Part shown: positions 8,121-16,194 of the stretch, piece after piece
How the letters are laid out: every line of letters begins with the position of its first letter
How positions within the stretch are numbered: position 1 is the stretch's first letter
Assembly (NCBI GenBank): GCA_964558465.1
Contig: CAZLEF010000003.1
Location: 1 to 64,000, forward strand
Source: JACJYC01 sp964558465
Lineage (GTDB): Bacteria; Bacteroidota; Bacteroidia; Chitinophagales; Saprospiraceae
Reading direction: 5' to 3'
Length of the DNA stretch: 64,000 nucleotides
The notes under the pieces: model-generated
Database searches by the model: none
Seen by the model: only the letters and a program-made list of their open reading frames with translations
What the model was told of the DNA's origin: nothing
Made by a program: the position numbers and the translations under genes

Positions 8121-8747
8121 ATGACACTTGAAAAAAAAACAAAAGCCATCGCCAAAATTCTGGACGAACTGTACCCGGAAACCCCGATCCCGCTGCAACA
8201 CCAGGATCCCTATACCTTGCTGGTGGCGGTTGTGCTCTCGGCGCAATGCACCGACGAGCGGGTCAACCAGGTCACCCCGGTTTTATTTGCGAGGGCGGAT
8301 AATGCCTATGATATGGCCCGGCTGGAAGTTGAGGAAATTCAGCAGATCATTCGCCCTTGCGGCCTCTCGCCTGCCAAATCGAAAGCCATTTCCGGGTTGT
8401 CGAAAATCCTGATCGAACAACACGGCGGCAAGGTCCCGGCCAGTTTTGAAGCGCTTGAAAAACTTCCGGGTGTCGGCCATAAAACCGCTTCGGTGGTCAT
8501 GTCGCAGGCTTTTGGTTTTCCCGCCTTTCCGGTAGATACCCATATCCACCGGCTGGCCCGGCGCTGGGGGCTCAGTTCCGGCAAAAGCGTAGAACAAACC
8601 GAAAAGGACCTCAAGGCCCTGTTTCCGGAAGAAACCTGGAACAAACTCCATCTGCAGATCATCTATTTCGGCAGGCAATATTGCCCGGCAAGAGGCCACA
8701 AACCCGGGGAATGTCCGATCTGTTCAAAGTATGGGGTCCCTGAATAA
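8121..8747 (+). CDS. nth: Endonuclease III (DNA glycosylase/AP lyase)
   Basis: Base-excision repair enzyme for oxidised pyrimidines, 208 residues. The helix-hairpin-helix is LPGVGHKTA with the catalytic lysine K121, and the catalytic aspartate is D139 in FPVDTH. The C-terminal iron-sulfur loop is atypical. Only C188, C198 and C201 are present (C-x9-C-x2-C) and the protein ends seven residues later, so the canonical C-x6-C-x2-C-x5-C set is incomplete. ATG 8121 (MTLEKKTKAI) is preferred over the open upstream frame. Confidence 0.94.
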   Translation: MTLEKKTKAIAKILDELYPETPIPLQHQDPYTLLVAVVLSAQCTDERVNQVTPVLFARADNAYDMARLEVEEIQQIIRPCGLSPAKSKAISGLSKILIEQHGGKVPASFEALEKLPGVGHKTASVVMSQAFGFPAFPVDTHIHRLARRWGLSSGKSVEQTEKDLKALFPEETWNKLHLQIIYFGRQYCPARGHKPGECPICSKYGVPE

Positions 8748-8863
8748 TTGAACGATTGATTCGATTAACGATTGGTTCGATTGGAACGATCAATCGTATC
8801 AATCGAACCAATCGTATCAATCGAACCAATCGTATCAATCGAACCAATCGTATCAATCGAACC
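8748..8863. repeat. 18-bp tandem repeat next to assembly gap
   Basis: After GATTCGATT-type words, an 18-bp unit (AATCGTATCAATCGAACC) repeats at least four times from about 8790 to 8863 without spacers, and then the assembly breaks. The first part (AACGATTGGTTCGATTGG) is the inverse of the later units, so the tract is again an inverted word repeat. The true length is unknown because of the gap. Confidence 0.75.
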
Positions 8864-8963
8864 NNNNNNNNNNNNNNNNNNNNNNNNNNNNNNNNNNNNN
8901 NNNNNNNNNNNNNNNNNNNNNNNNNNNNNNNNNNNNNNNNNNNNNNNNNNNNNNNNNNNNNNN
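8864..8963. other. Assembly gap (100 N)
   Basis: Exactly 100 N, a scaffolding placeholder. It starts inside the 18-bp tandem repeat and ends just before the tamL stop, so the repeat array probably caused the break. The size is arbitrary. Confidence 0.98.
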
Positions 8964-8965
8964 AA

Positions 8966-11434
8966 TTAAAAAGGATACCCCAACCCAAAATTAAAAGCCA
9001 CCTTTCTAAAACCAAATCCCGTCTGGTTTTCCCAGTAATCCAGTTCCCGGGTCGGGCCGTCGAAGAAGTTAGCGGGGTAGGAATTCCGGAGTTTTACCGC
9101 CATGTCCAGCCGGAAAATAAAGTAAGAGAAATCAAAACGAAGACCAAGGCCGCCGCCAATAGCGATCTGCTTGTAAAACGGATCATTGTAGGCCAGTCCG
9201 TCCTTGCAATTGGAAAGCGTTTTCCCTTTCAGGAGAAACTGACTGCCGCAGCGTTCATTGTCGGGTTTAAGGGTCCAGATATTGCCGGCGTCCAGAAAAA
9301 GGGCGCCTTTTAACCGCCATAAAATTTCAAAACGGTATTCGAAGTTGATTTCAAATTTGAGGTCGCCGGTTTGGTACAGGCGAAGGTTGTTTTCCGGGTT
9401 CAGGGCCAGGGTGTCCTGATAACCGCCAGGCCCGAGCCCCCTGGGCGCCCATGCCCGGATCCCGTTGGGTCCGCCCGCGTAAAATTGTTTGACATAGGGC
9501 ACATCCGTTGTATTCCCGAACGGCCGGGCAATACCGAGGTTGGCGCGCAGGGCAATACTGTTCTTGGGTGTGAACTGGCGATAGTACCGGAAGTCCATAT
9601 CGAGTTTGACGTACTGCGAAAAATCAATGGTATCCCCGATCCGCCAGGTTTCGGGTTTCAGTGAAAATTCGTTGACGATGGCATTGGCAGCCCAAACCTC
9701 CGCGCCGGCCATTTCTGCTGAAAAACTGAAATAATTTGATTCGCCGTACTTGTTGGTCCGGCTGCTTTGAATATAACTGAAATCACGGAACAAAAGACTT
9801 ACAAACAATTGCTGGCCGAAACTACGTTTAAGGAACCCGTTCTGCTCCCGGAGCATATCGAACGCAGATTCGGTTTTCGGGATCAACAGGTCGACGCCGA
9901 TATGGTTGATGAGCATTCGCTGGGTAGGGCTCAGGGGCACGTCATATCCGTATGAAGCGTTGAACAGATTGTATTTGTACCAGTTCAGGATCAGGATATA
10001 GTTGTAACTGGCCGAGGTCCGGGTAACTGCATTGTCGCGCAGGGCATTATAGGCAAACGTGCTCAAGACCTGTTTATTTTTGCCGAAAGGGATTTTGTTC
10101 AACCCGTGCCACAACCCCAGAAAATCCCGGAACCGGGGCGTGTAAAGGTCGGTTTGCAGCCGGATATCCACCGTATTCCAGAATGGTTTTTCCGTCAGGT
10201 TCACCTCTATCCCCGTAGATAAATTGGCCAGCAATTGCTCTGCGCCGTTGAACAGGTTCCGGCTTTTGAAGGTTGGGTTCAACCCCAGTCCGAGCAGGTT
10301 GCCTGCAGCCGCTACTCCGTCCCGGTTGGTGAAGTTGACCTCAAAGTCGGCGCCCATTTCCATTTTCAGGTTCGGGGTCAATTCCACCCTGAAATTGAGG
10401 CGGCTGGGGTTGAGGGTATCGACTTCCTGTTTGATGCGAACAAAACGGAAGACATTCAAAGCGCCCAACTGCCGGTTGGTCTTATCAAAATTCTCCTGAC
10501 TGAACAACGCTCCTTCCTTCAACTGGATCGCATTGAGGATCACATTGGGTCGGACTTTTACCCCATTTACAGTATTGTGAAAATAATACCCGTTGATCAG
10601 GGTATCTGCCGCCTGGTATACCGTATCCCTTGCCGGGTCAAAATCCGTAAAAATATGCACCTGTCCTACAAAAAATGACTTGTGCAGGGTATCCTGGAAA
10701 GGCGGCAGTACATTCATAAAAAGTACGGCCTTGTCCGGCGGAAAGGTATCTATGACCAACTGGTCAAAATAATTGGGGTAAAAATAGGCGTATCCGTGGT
10801 TGCGCAAGTGGGTGGAAATGCGGAGTTTTTCTTCCTCAAACCGGTCAAGATTGACATATTGGCCGGGTTTTAACCTGCTTTCGCTCCGGATGGATTCCAG
10901 TATCCAGCGGATATTTTGATCCGGTGTGACATAGGCGACGCTATCGATCACGAATTGCCGGCCCGGAGTGACGTAATATTCGACGTAGGCCTTGGTGTTG
11001 TTTTTCCCTTTTAAATGATCCTCAGCAAGGACTTCAGCATTAAAATACCCCAGGGATTGCAGGCGGAGTTCCATATTCTCCGCCGTACTTTCTGCCAGTT
11101 CTTCGTCGTAAATAGCGGGTTTTTCCGCAATAACCCTTTGCTGAAAACGGTCAAACCGGGTGGTGTCGCCGGGGTCCTGGGTAGCAAACCAAAACCATTC
11201 GCGCGGGATGACAAATAAAAATTTCCGGTTCGGGATCTGCAGGATATAGGGCTCCAGTTCCGCTTTGATCGTATTTTTGCCTTTTATTTTTTCCCCTTTC
11301 GGGACCTTAAATTTGATCTCATTCCCCCTGAGCAGGCTTTGGTCTTCCTGCAAATATTTGTTGACGCCGCAAGCGCTCAGCAGCAAAAGCGGTAAAACAG
11401 TCAGGAATGCGTATTTTGCCAGGCGGATTATCAT
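8966..11434 (-). CDS. tamL: TamL, Omp85-family lipoprotein
   Basis: An outer-membrane Omp85 protein of 822 residues, the Bacteroidota lipoprotein version of TamA, thought to act with TamB in outer-membrane biogenesis. A signal peptide ends in a lipobox with C22 (LLLLSACG). POTRA-like domains follow (about 30-380), then a 16-strand-type barrel (about 400-822) ending in an aromatic residue (LGYPF). GGPNGIRAWAPRG matches the conserved loop-6 motif of the family. The gene is divergent from the SpoU methylase with only 14 bp between the start codons, so its promoter must lie within that gene's 5' end. No tamB is in the window. Confidence 0.9.
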   Translation of the reverse strand: MIIRLAKYAFLTVLPLLLLSACGVNKYLQEDQSLLRGNEIKFKVPKGEKIKGKNTIKAELEPYILQIPNRKFLFVIPREWFWFATQDPGDTTRFDRFQQRVIAEKPAIYDEELAESTAENMELRLQSLGYFNAEVLAEDHLKGKNNTKAYVEYYVTPGRQFVIDSVAYVTPDQNIRWILESIRSESRLKPGQYVNLDRFEEEKLRISTHLRNHGYAYFYPNYFDQLVIDTFPPDKAVLFMNVLPPFQDTLHKSFFVGQVHIFTDFDPARDTVYQAADTLINGYYFHNTVNGVKVRPNVILNAIQLKEGALFSQENFDKTNRQLGALNVFRFVRIKQEVDTLNPSRLNFRVELTPNLKMEMGADFEVNFTNRDGVAAAGNLLGLGLNPTFKSRNLFNGAEQLLANLSTGIEVNLTEKPFWNTVDIRLQTDLYTPRFRDFLGLWHGLNKIPFGKNKQVLSTFAYNALRDNAVTRTSASYNYILILNWYKYNLFNASYGYDVPLSPTQRMLINHIGVDLLIPKTESAFDMLREQNGFLKRSFGQQLFVSLLFRDFSYIQSSRTNKYGESNYFSFSAEMAGAEVWAANAIVNEFSLKPETWRIGDTIDFSQYVKLDMDFRYYRQFTPKNSIALRANLGIARPFGNTTDVPYVKQFYAGGPNGIRAWAPRGLGPGGYQDTLALNPENNLRLYQTGDLKFEINFEYRFEILWRLKGALFLDAGNIWTLKPDNERCGSQFLLKGKTLSNCKDGLAYNDPFYKQIAIGGGLGLRFDFSYFIFRLDMAVKLRNSYPANFFDGPTRELDYWENQTGFGFRKVAFNFGLGYPF

Positions 11435-11448
11435 AACAAAAAGCGCTA

Positions 11449-12231
11449 ATGGCGGTTTCGAAAAACAGGATCAAGCACCTCAAATCCCTGCACATTAAAA
11501 AGTACAGGCAAAATTATAACAATTTTATTGTCGAGGGCGACAAAATGGTCCGGGAGGTTCTGAACCAGAACCCGGGAGCCATCCTCGAATTGTATGCATT
11601 GGATTCGTGGTTGTCAACGAACAGTCTCGCGGGTAAATTACCCGCCGACCGGATTTTTAACGTGTCTGCAACTGAATTGGACCAGCTTTCCGCTCATAAC
11701 GCTCCCAATCAGGCCCTCGCCCTGCTGGATTGCAGCGTTATGCCCAACCGGATCCCTGACGTCGACAAAGGACTGATCCTCTATCTCGACCAGATCCAGG
11801 ATCCCGGCAATATGGGCGCCATACTCCGCATCGCCGACTGGTTCGGGCTGCCCGGCGTCATTGCAGGCCCCGGGTGCGCCGACCGGTTCAATTCGAAAGT
11901 GATCCAGGCTTCTATGGGTGCATTTCTACGCGTGCCTGTCATGGAAACAACCCTGGAAGAATTTCTGTCCGCACATCCAAATACCCCGGTCCTGGCAGCT
12001 GACGCCAAAGGCGTAAACGCATTTGAATTTTCATTCCCACCGGCCGCCGTGCTGATCATCGGGAATGAAGGCAACGGCATTTCGGAAGATTTACTCAGGC
12101 AGGTCCATGCCGTGATCAGCATCCCCAAAGGCACAAACGGCGGAGCGGAATCGCTGAATGCGGCGGTGGCGGCTGGGGTGCTTTGTGCGGTTTGGGGGGA
12201 AAGTGAGAGGGTGAGAGGAGTGAGAGGGTGA
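11449..12231 (+). CDS. SpoU/TrmH-type RNA 2'-O-methyltransferase
   Basis: A SAM-dependent RNA ribose methylase of the SPOUT class, about 260 residues. An N-terminal substrate-binding domain (FIVEGDKMVREVL) precedes the knot domain with the three motifs DQIQDPGNMGAILR, IGNEGNGIS and IPKG...ESLNAAVAAGVL. The exact RNA target is not deducible. The last residues (ERVRGVRG) are read from the GTGAGAGG tandem repeat, and the stop TGA lies inside it, so the natural C-terminus has been replaced or extended by repeat sequence. Confidence 0.92.
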   Translation: MAVSKNRIKHLKSLHIKKYRQNYNNFIVEGDKMVREVLNQNPGAILELYALDSWLSTNSLAGKLPADRIFNVSATELDQLSAHNAPNQALALLDCSVMPNRIPDVDKGLILYLDQIQDPGNMGAILRIADWFGLPGVIAGPGCADRFNSKVIQASMGAFLRVPVMETTLEEFLSAHPNTPVLAADAKGVNAFEFSFPPAAVLIIGNEGNGISEDLLRQVHAVISIPKGTNGGAESLNAAVAAGVLCAVWGESERVRGVRG

Positions 12232-12270
12232 GAGGGTGAGAGGGTGAGAGGGTGAGAGGAGTGAGAGGAG
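12203..12270 (+). repeat. GTGAGAGG tandem array (left arm)
   Basis: Eight units of GTGAGAGG or GTGAGAGGA in a row. The array overlaps the 3' end of the SpoU methylase gene. Its reverse complement forms the array at 12751-12810, so the two arms bracket the four-helix-bundle gene. Confidence 0.85.
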
Positions 12271-12350
12271 TGCCGTATTTAAATTAGGGGCGAAGAATTA
12301 TTCAAAATCGAAATTTTAAATTATTTTTGAACGATTAACGCGCTTTGAAA

Positions 12351-12710
12351 ATGACAAATGAAGAATTCAACGAGCAGTTCCGCCGGCGAACTCGGGATTT
12401 TGCTGCCAGGACGGTCAGTTTCAGTGAAACCCTGCCCAATCAAACAGGAGCAAAAGTGATGGCATATCAATTATGTAAAGCAGCAACTTCTGTCGGTGCA
12501 AATTTTCGGGCATTTTGCAGGGGCAGATCCAAAAATGAAAAATACGCCAAAATTTGCATAGTTGTAGAAGAGGCCGATGAATCCGAATATTGGTTGGATT
12601 TATTTTCAGCAGTAGGATATGGAGATCCTCAAGTACGGGCATGGCTGTCAAATGAAGCCTTGGAAATCCTTAAGGTCGTTGCTAAAATTAAATCATCCCT
12701 CTCATCATGA
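12351..12710 (+). CDS. Four-helix-bundle protein (S23 / 23S rRNA-IVS family)
   Basis: A 119-residue helical protein of the family first seen in 23S rRNA intervening sequences and common as a stand-alone gene in Bacteroidota. Typical segments are FAARTVSFSETLP near the start, AYQLCKAATSVGANFRAFCRG in the middle and KICIVVEEADESEYWLDL. I use ATG 12351; a TTG two codons earlier is less likely. Function is not established; some relatives act as accessory proteins of diversity-generating retroelements, but no reverse transcriptase is nearby. The gene lies between two inverted GTGAGAGG arrays. Confidence 0.9.
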   Translation: MTNEEFNEQFRRRTRDFAARTVSFSETLPNQTGAKVMAYQLCKAATSVGANFRAFCRGRSKNEKYAKICIVVEEADESEYWLDLFSAVGYGDPQVRAWLSNEALEILKVVAKIKSSLSS

Positions 12711-12750
12711 TTACGTGGTCCTTTTTTATCACAAGGTCCCCTAGTGAGCC

Positions 12751-12810
12751 CCTCTCACCCCTCTCACCCTCTCACCCCTCTCACCCTCTCACCCCTCTCA
12801 CCCCTCTCAC
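12751..12810 (-). repeat. CCTCTCAC tandem array (right arm)
   Basis: Seven units of CCTCTCAC or CCCTCTCAC, the reverse complement of the array at 12203-12270. It overlaps the stop of the protease gene on the minus strand (12807-12809). Confidence 0.85.
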
Positions 12811-14729
12811 CCTCCTCCGTCCGCAGACCCATACACAACCCCCCATTTGATCCCGATAAAGTCAAAAACCGTAACCGCCGGGAAATTGTTGCCCTGGATC
12901 GTGACCGGCCATACATCCTGGAAAGGCTGCGTAGGGTCGCTGAACTGGAACCCCTGCGGAATGAACTGCCAGGAAGGCACATCGCCGAAACCGCTGTCCA
13001 CAAACAAGATCACTTTCTGGATCTTGATCAGGTCAAGGGTGGAAATGGACCCTGAACCGTTCACATCCGCTGCAATTTTTGAGTACGGGCTTTCGATGAG
13101 TTGCAAACCCAGGATATGTTTGCGCATGGCGATTACATCAAGGGTAGATACGCCGTTGGTTACCTTGACGTCTTTTTCCACCCAGATCTTGAAATTCACA
13201 CCTGCCGGCACATTGACCAGCGGGAAAGTCCCGTCCGGGAGATTGGGATAAACGATGGTATCTGCGCCCGCCATAAAATGGATCGTGGCGCCGGATATCG
13301 GCTCGCCGTCTTCGGTACCCAGAAAACCAAGGCCTGCCGCGCCCCCGCTGAAATACGTGCCGTTGAGTTCCGTAGCGCCCGTATTATTGGGGTCGAGCCA
13401 ATCCTTGAGCCGGGTAGCGGGCGTACCGCCACCGTCCCAGGCCCGGCTGAAGCGGCCGAACCAGGCTTGTGAACCGGTGCAGATATCCGTACCATTGCCA
13501 CCGTGCAGGCTGCCCACCATTTTCCCCGTTTTATCCAGCAGCGCCGCGCCGGAAGACCCCGGTTGGAAGCCGCCGGTGGAATAATCCACATCAAAATGGT
13601 GCTGTGGCGGAGTGGTCACATCATTGTCCCAGTTAATAGGTCCGTTAAAAACGCTGGACTGGATATAACTGGCTGCTATTTTTTTGATATCCCCGTTGGG
13701 ATGGTGAAAAATATAACTGGTATCCGGGGCAACCCCGTTCCGGTTCCAGCCCAGGTAATACACAAGGTGTACCGGGGGGATATCGTTCATCAACTCTAAC
13801 AGCAGGAAATCATTGGCCTGCCTTCCGGCCCGGAAAATACAGCCCAGCATGGAATCGTAATCCGGCTCTGTCGCAGGCGCCGGGCAAGCGGATGATTCGT
13901 AGTTGAAGTCGAAACGCCAAAGATCGTATTCTGGTATATATCCGTCCATACAGTGGAATCCGGTGTAGATATAAGGCGTAAGGTCCTGGCTGGTATTGTT
14001 CATCAGGTTGCCGGTGCAACGGCCCATGCCGATGGTCACCACGACTACGATCCGGCAAATGCCGCGGCGCTGGTCGGACAAAAGGTCGCCAGGGGAGCAA
14101 ACGGCGTTTTCATGGCATTCATACGACGTGCCGAAGTCAAAAACAGCGGGCGTCCTGGGACCGCCTTCTTCGTCCTGCCGGAATACATGGTCGACCCGGT
14201 AAATGTGAAAAGGAATGCTGCCTTTGGCGCGGGCCGGCTCATAATATTCCAGGACCGCCGTTTCGCCCTCGATCACCCCGATCCAGGTGCGTTTGCCGGC
14301 GGGCAGGTTTTTATCCGTATAGGGGCCGAACAATTGCCAGTCGCCGGTTTTGTAGACATAAAGCCTGCCGCCTTCCGGCAGGGCGACCTCATCCAGGAAA
14401 ACGGCCAGGCCGAGTGCGCCCCCGCTCAGGAGCGCCAGTCGCCAAACGCGATCGCCGTTGGGCAGATCCACCCATTGTCCGGCGGACAGCGGATGGATAT
14501 CGGCGGGGATGGCCCTGGAAAACAGATCATTGGGAAGGCGCTCATTTTCTTTCTGCACCTCCGCCCAATCGATAGCGGGCAGGGTAAGGCTGGTCATTTC
14601 CCGACCGGCCATCAATTCACTGTACCGTTTATCGAATGAAGGCGGCAGGTCGTCTTGAGCCGTAAGCAGACGGGCGCTGAAAAACAGCATCAGGCCCGTC
14701 AGGTGGATGGAAGTGTGTAGTGTCGGCAT
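12807..14729 (-). CDS. Secreted trypsin-like (lysyl-endopeptidase-type) protease with dockerin-like tail
   Basis: A secreted serine protease of about 640 residues. A signal peptide (about 1-24, cleaved before QDDLP) precedes a prodomain and an S1-type domain resembling lysyl endopeptidases. The likely triad is H259 (YTGFHCMD), D307 (NDFLLLEL) and S393 (PGSSGAAL). Residues about 535-600 form two dockerin-like calcium repeats (DVNGSGSISTLDLIKIQ). The start at ATG 14729 gives the signal peptide; the frame is open to 14789. The protein ends GSADGGG inside the CCTCTCAC repeat array, just where family members usually continue into a sorting domain, so the C-terminus may be truncated. Confidence 0.85.
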   Translation of the reverse strand: MPTLHTSIHLTGLMLFFSARLLTAQDDLPPSFDKRYSELMAGREMTSLTLPAIDWAEVQKENERLPNDLFSRAIPADIHPLSAGQWVDLPNGDRVWRLALLSGGALGLAVFLDEVALPEGGRLYVYKTGDWQLFGPYTDKNLPAGKRTWIGVIEGETAVLEYYEPARAKGSIPFHIYRVDHVFRQDEEGGPRTPAVFDFGTSYECHENAVCSPGDLLSDQRRGICRIVVVVTIGMGRCTGNLMNNTSQDLTPYIYTGFHCMDGYIPEYDLWRFDFNYESSACPAPATEPDYDSMLGCIFRAGRQANDFLLLELMNDIPPVHLVYYLGWNRNGVAPDTSYIFHHPNGDIKKIAASYIQSSVFNGPINWDNDVTTPPQHHFDVDYSTGGFQPGSSGAALLDKTGKMVGSLHGGNGTDICTGSQAWFGRFSRAWDGGGTPATRLKDWLDPNNTGATELNGTYFSGGAAGLGFLGTEDGEPISGATIHFMAGADTIVYPNLPDGTFPLVNVPAGVNFKIWVEKDVKVTNGVSTLDVIAMRKHILGLQLIESPYSKIAADVNGSGSISTLDLIKIQKVILFVDSGFGDVPSWQFIPQGFQFSDPTQPFQDVWPVTIQGNNFPAVTVFDFIGIKWGVVYGSADGGG

Positions 14730-14756
14730 GGGATTATGCGGTTTGCTATTAACAAT

Positions 14757-14826
14757 CAAAGATACAAATAATTTCCGTTGTGCGTTCAACCAAAATGTTA
14801 CTTTTCCATGTTTCTAATTACCTTTG
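14757..14826. promoter_or_regulatory. Back-to-back -7 boxes for divergent genes
   Basis: CAAAGATA at 14757-14764 is TATCTTTG on the minus strand, 28 nt before the protease start. TACCTTTG at 14819-14826 on plus lies 19 nt before the NTPase start. Both match the Bacteroidota -7 consensus TAnnTTTG. Clear -33 boxes are not seen. Confidence 0.55.
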
Positions 14827-14844
14827 TTACTTATCTAACAAACG

Positions 14845-16194
14845 ATGTCCTCATTTATTTATAAAAAGGCAACCAAACTCGAAGAAGTCGATAATGCGGT
14901 GCGGTTCGACGTCCCCATCGGCGCGGATCATCCTTTTTATACGGATTTTTCGGATGTAAGGGGCGATTTTGAAGACAGGATGATATACAAAACCCTGAAT
15001 GTCCACCCAAAAACCTTTGTTTTTAATGAAAAAGTAAACCAGGGCAACCGGACGATCCTGTTTCTCGCCGGGATGCGGGGTTCCGGCAAAACCTCCGAAC
15101 TGGCCAAAATTGCTAAAAAACTCCACAACAAGAACTGCTTTTTCTGCGTGACTTGCAACCTCGACGACGGACTCGACCTCAACGACCTGGAATACATGGA
15201 TGTGTTGATCTTTCAATTGGAACGGCTGTCAGAAGAGTTGAAGCAGGCGAAAATTGAACTGAAAGACGATATGATCGGCTCCCTTCAGAAATGGTTCGCC
15301 GAACGGGTGAAAGAAGCGAATACGGTTATAAAAAAAGAGGGCGGATTTGAAGTAGAAATCAAGGCAGAAACTCCAAGCCTGTTGAGTTTCCTCGGATTGG
15401 CCACACGGGTAAAGGCCAATCTCATGGGCAGCAAAGAAAATGCTGAAAAACTCCGGACGGTATTTAAAAATAACTTCACCGATTTTGCCAAAAAAATCAA
15501 CGAGTTCATCCATACGGTGAACGGCGAATTGAAAAAAAGAGGGCTCGCGAAGGAATTGCTTTTTATCGTAGATGGAATTGAAAAAACGGCTACCCCCGAA
15601 ATCCGGCGCGAAGTGATCCTCAACGAAAGTAACCGCATTCGGCAAATCGGGGCCAATACGATCTTCACCCTCCCCATCGAATTGATGCCGGAAACCCAGC
15701 GCCTCTTGTCCTTCAGTACCGTGGTATCGTTTCCTTTTGTCAAGTTGCGGGAAAAAACCGGCGAGGTCAATGAAAAAGCCGTCGAACGGTTTTTTGAGTT
15801 CACTGAAAAACGCATCGAACCCCAGTTGTTCGACGGCAAGGAAACCATCCGAAAAGCGATCCTCTATGGCGGCGGTTCACCACGCGAATACCTGCGCATC
15901 CTTGAATACGCAAATACCTTCGCAGACGACGATTCCGGGATTATCGATATCAAGGCCTTAAATACCGGCATTAGAAAACTGGCGGCTCAGACCTCGCAAT
16001 ACCTGACGGACGAGGACCTGAACCTGTTGAAACAACTCAAGGAAAACAACGAAAAAAATATCCCGACCCCCTACAGCCCGGAATGGCAGGGGTTGATGGA
16101 AAAACTCATCATTCTCGAATACAACGACGGCACCTACCGCCGCGTCAACCCGGTGGTGGAAGAATCGGCCCTCTACCAGCACTATGTCGGATAA
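14845..16194 (+). CDS. P-loop NTPase, first gene of NTPase/TPR operon
   Basis: A 449-residue cytoplasmic ATPase of the AAA+/STAND-like type. An N-terminal segment (FYTDFSDVRGDFEDR) precedes the Walker A GMRGSGKT (76-83); Walker B is LLFIVDG with D243. A helical insert with coiled-coil character lies between them (about 120-230), and a winged-helix-like region closes the protein (about 395-449). There is no transporter, replication or protease domain. It overlaps the TPR gene by 11 nt, so the two are translationally coupled. I infer a sensor/switch role with the TPR partner, perhaps in defence or signalling. The exact family and function are not established from sequence. Confidence 0.75.
   Translation: MSSFIYKKATKLEEVDNAVRFDVPIGADHPFYTDFSDVRGDFEDRMIYKTLNVHPKTFVFNEKVNQGNRTILFLAGMRGSGKTSELAKIAKKLHNKNCFFCVTCNLDDGLDLNDLEYMDVLIFQLERLSEELKQAKIELKDDMIGSLQKWFAERVKEANTVIKKEGGFEVEIKAETPSLLSFLGLATRVKANLMGSKENAEKLRTVFKNNFTDFAKKINEFIHTVNGELKKRGLAKELLFIVDGIEKTATPEIRREVILNESNRIRQIGANTIFTLPIELMPETQRLLSFSTVVSFPFVKLREKTGEVNEKAVERFFEFTEKRIEPQLFDGKETIRKAILYGGGSPREYLRILEYANTFADDDSGIIDIKALNTGIRKLAAQTSQYLTDEDLNLLKQLKENNEKNIPTPYSPEWQGLMEKLIILEYNDGTYRRVNPVVEESALYQHYVG

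Noticed and set aside
8783..8863. Direct repeats resembling a CRISPR array
   Set aside because: The 18-bp units are contiguous with no unique spacers and no cas genes are nearby; it is a simple tandem repeat.
12351..12710. Diversity-generating retroelement accessory gene
   Set aside because: The four-helix-bundle family overlaps with such accessory proteins, but there is no reverse transcriptase or template/variable repeat nearby.
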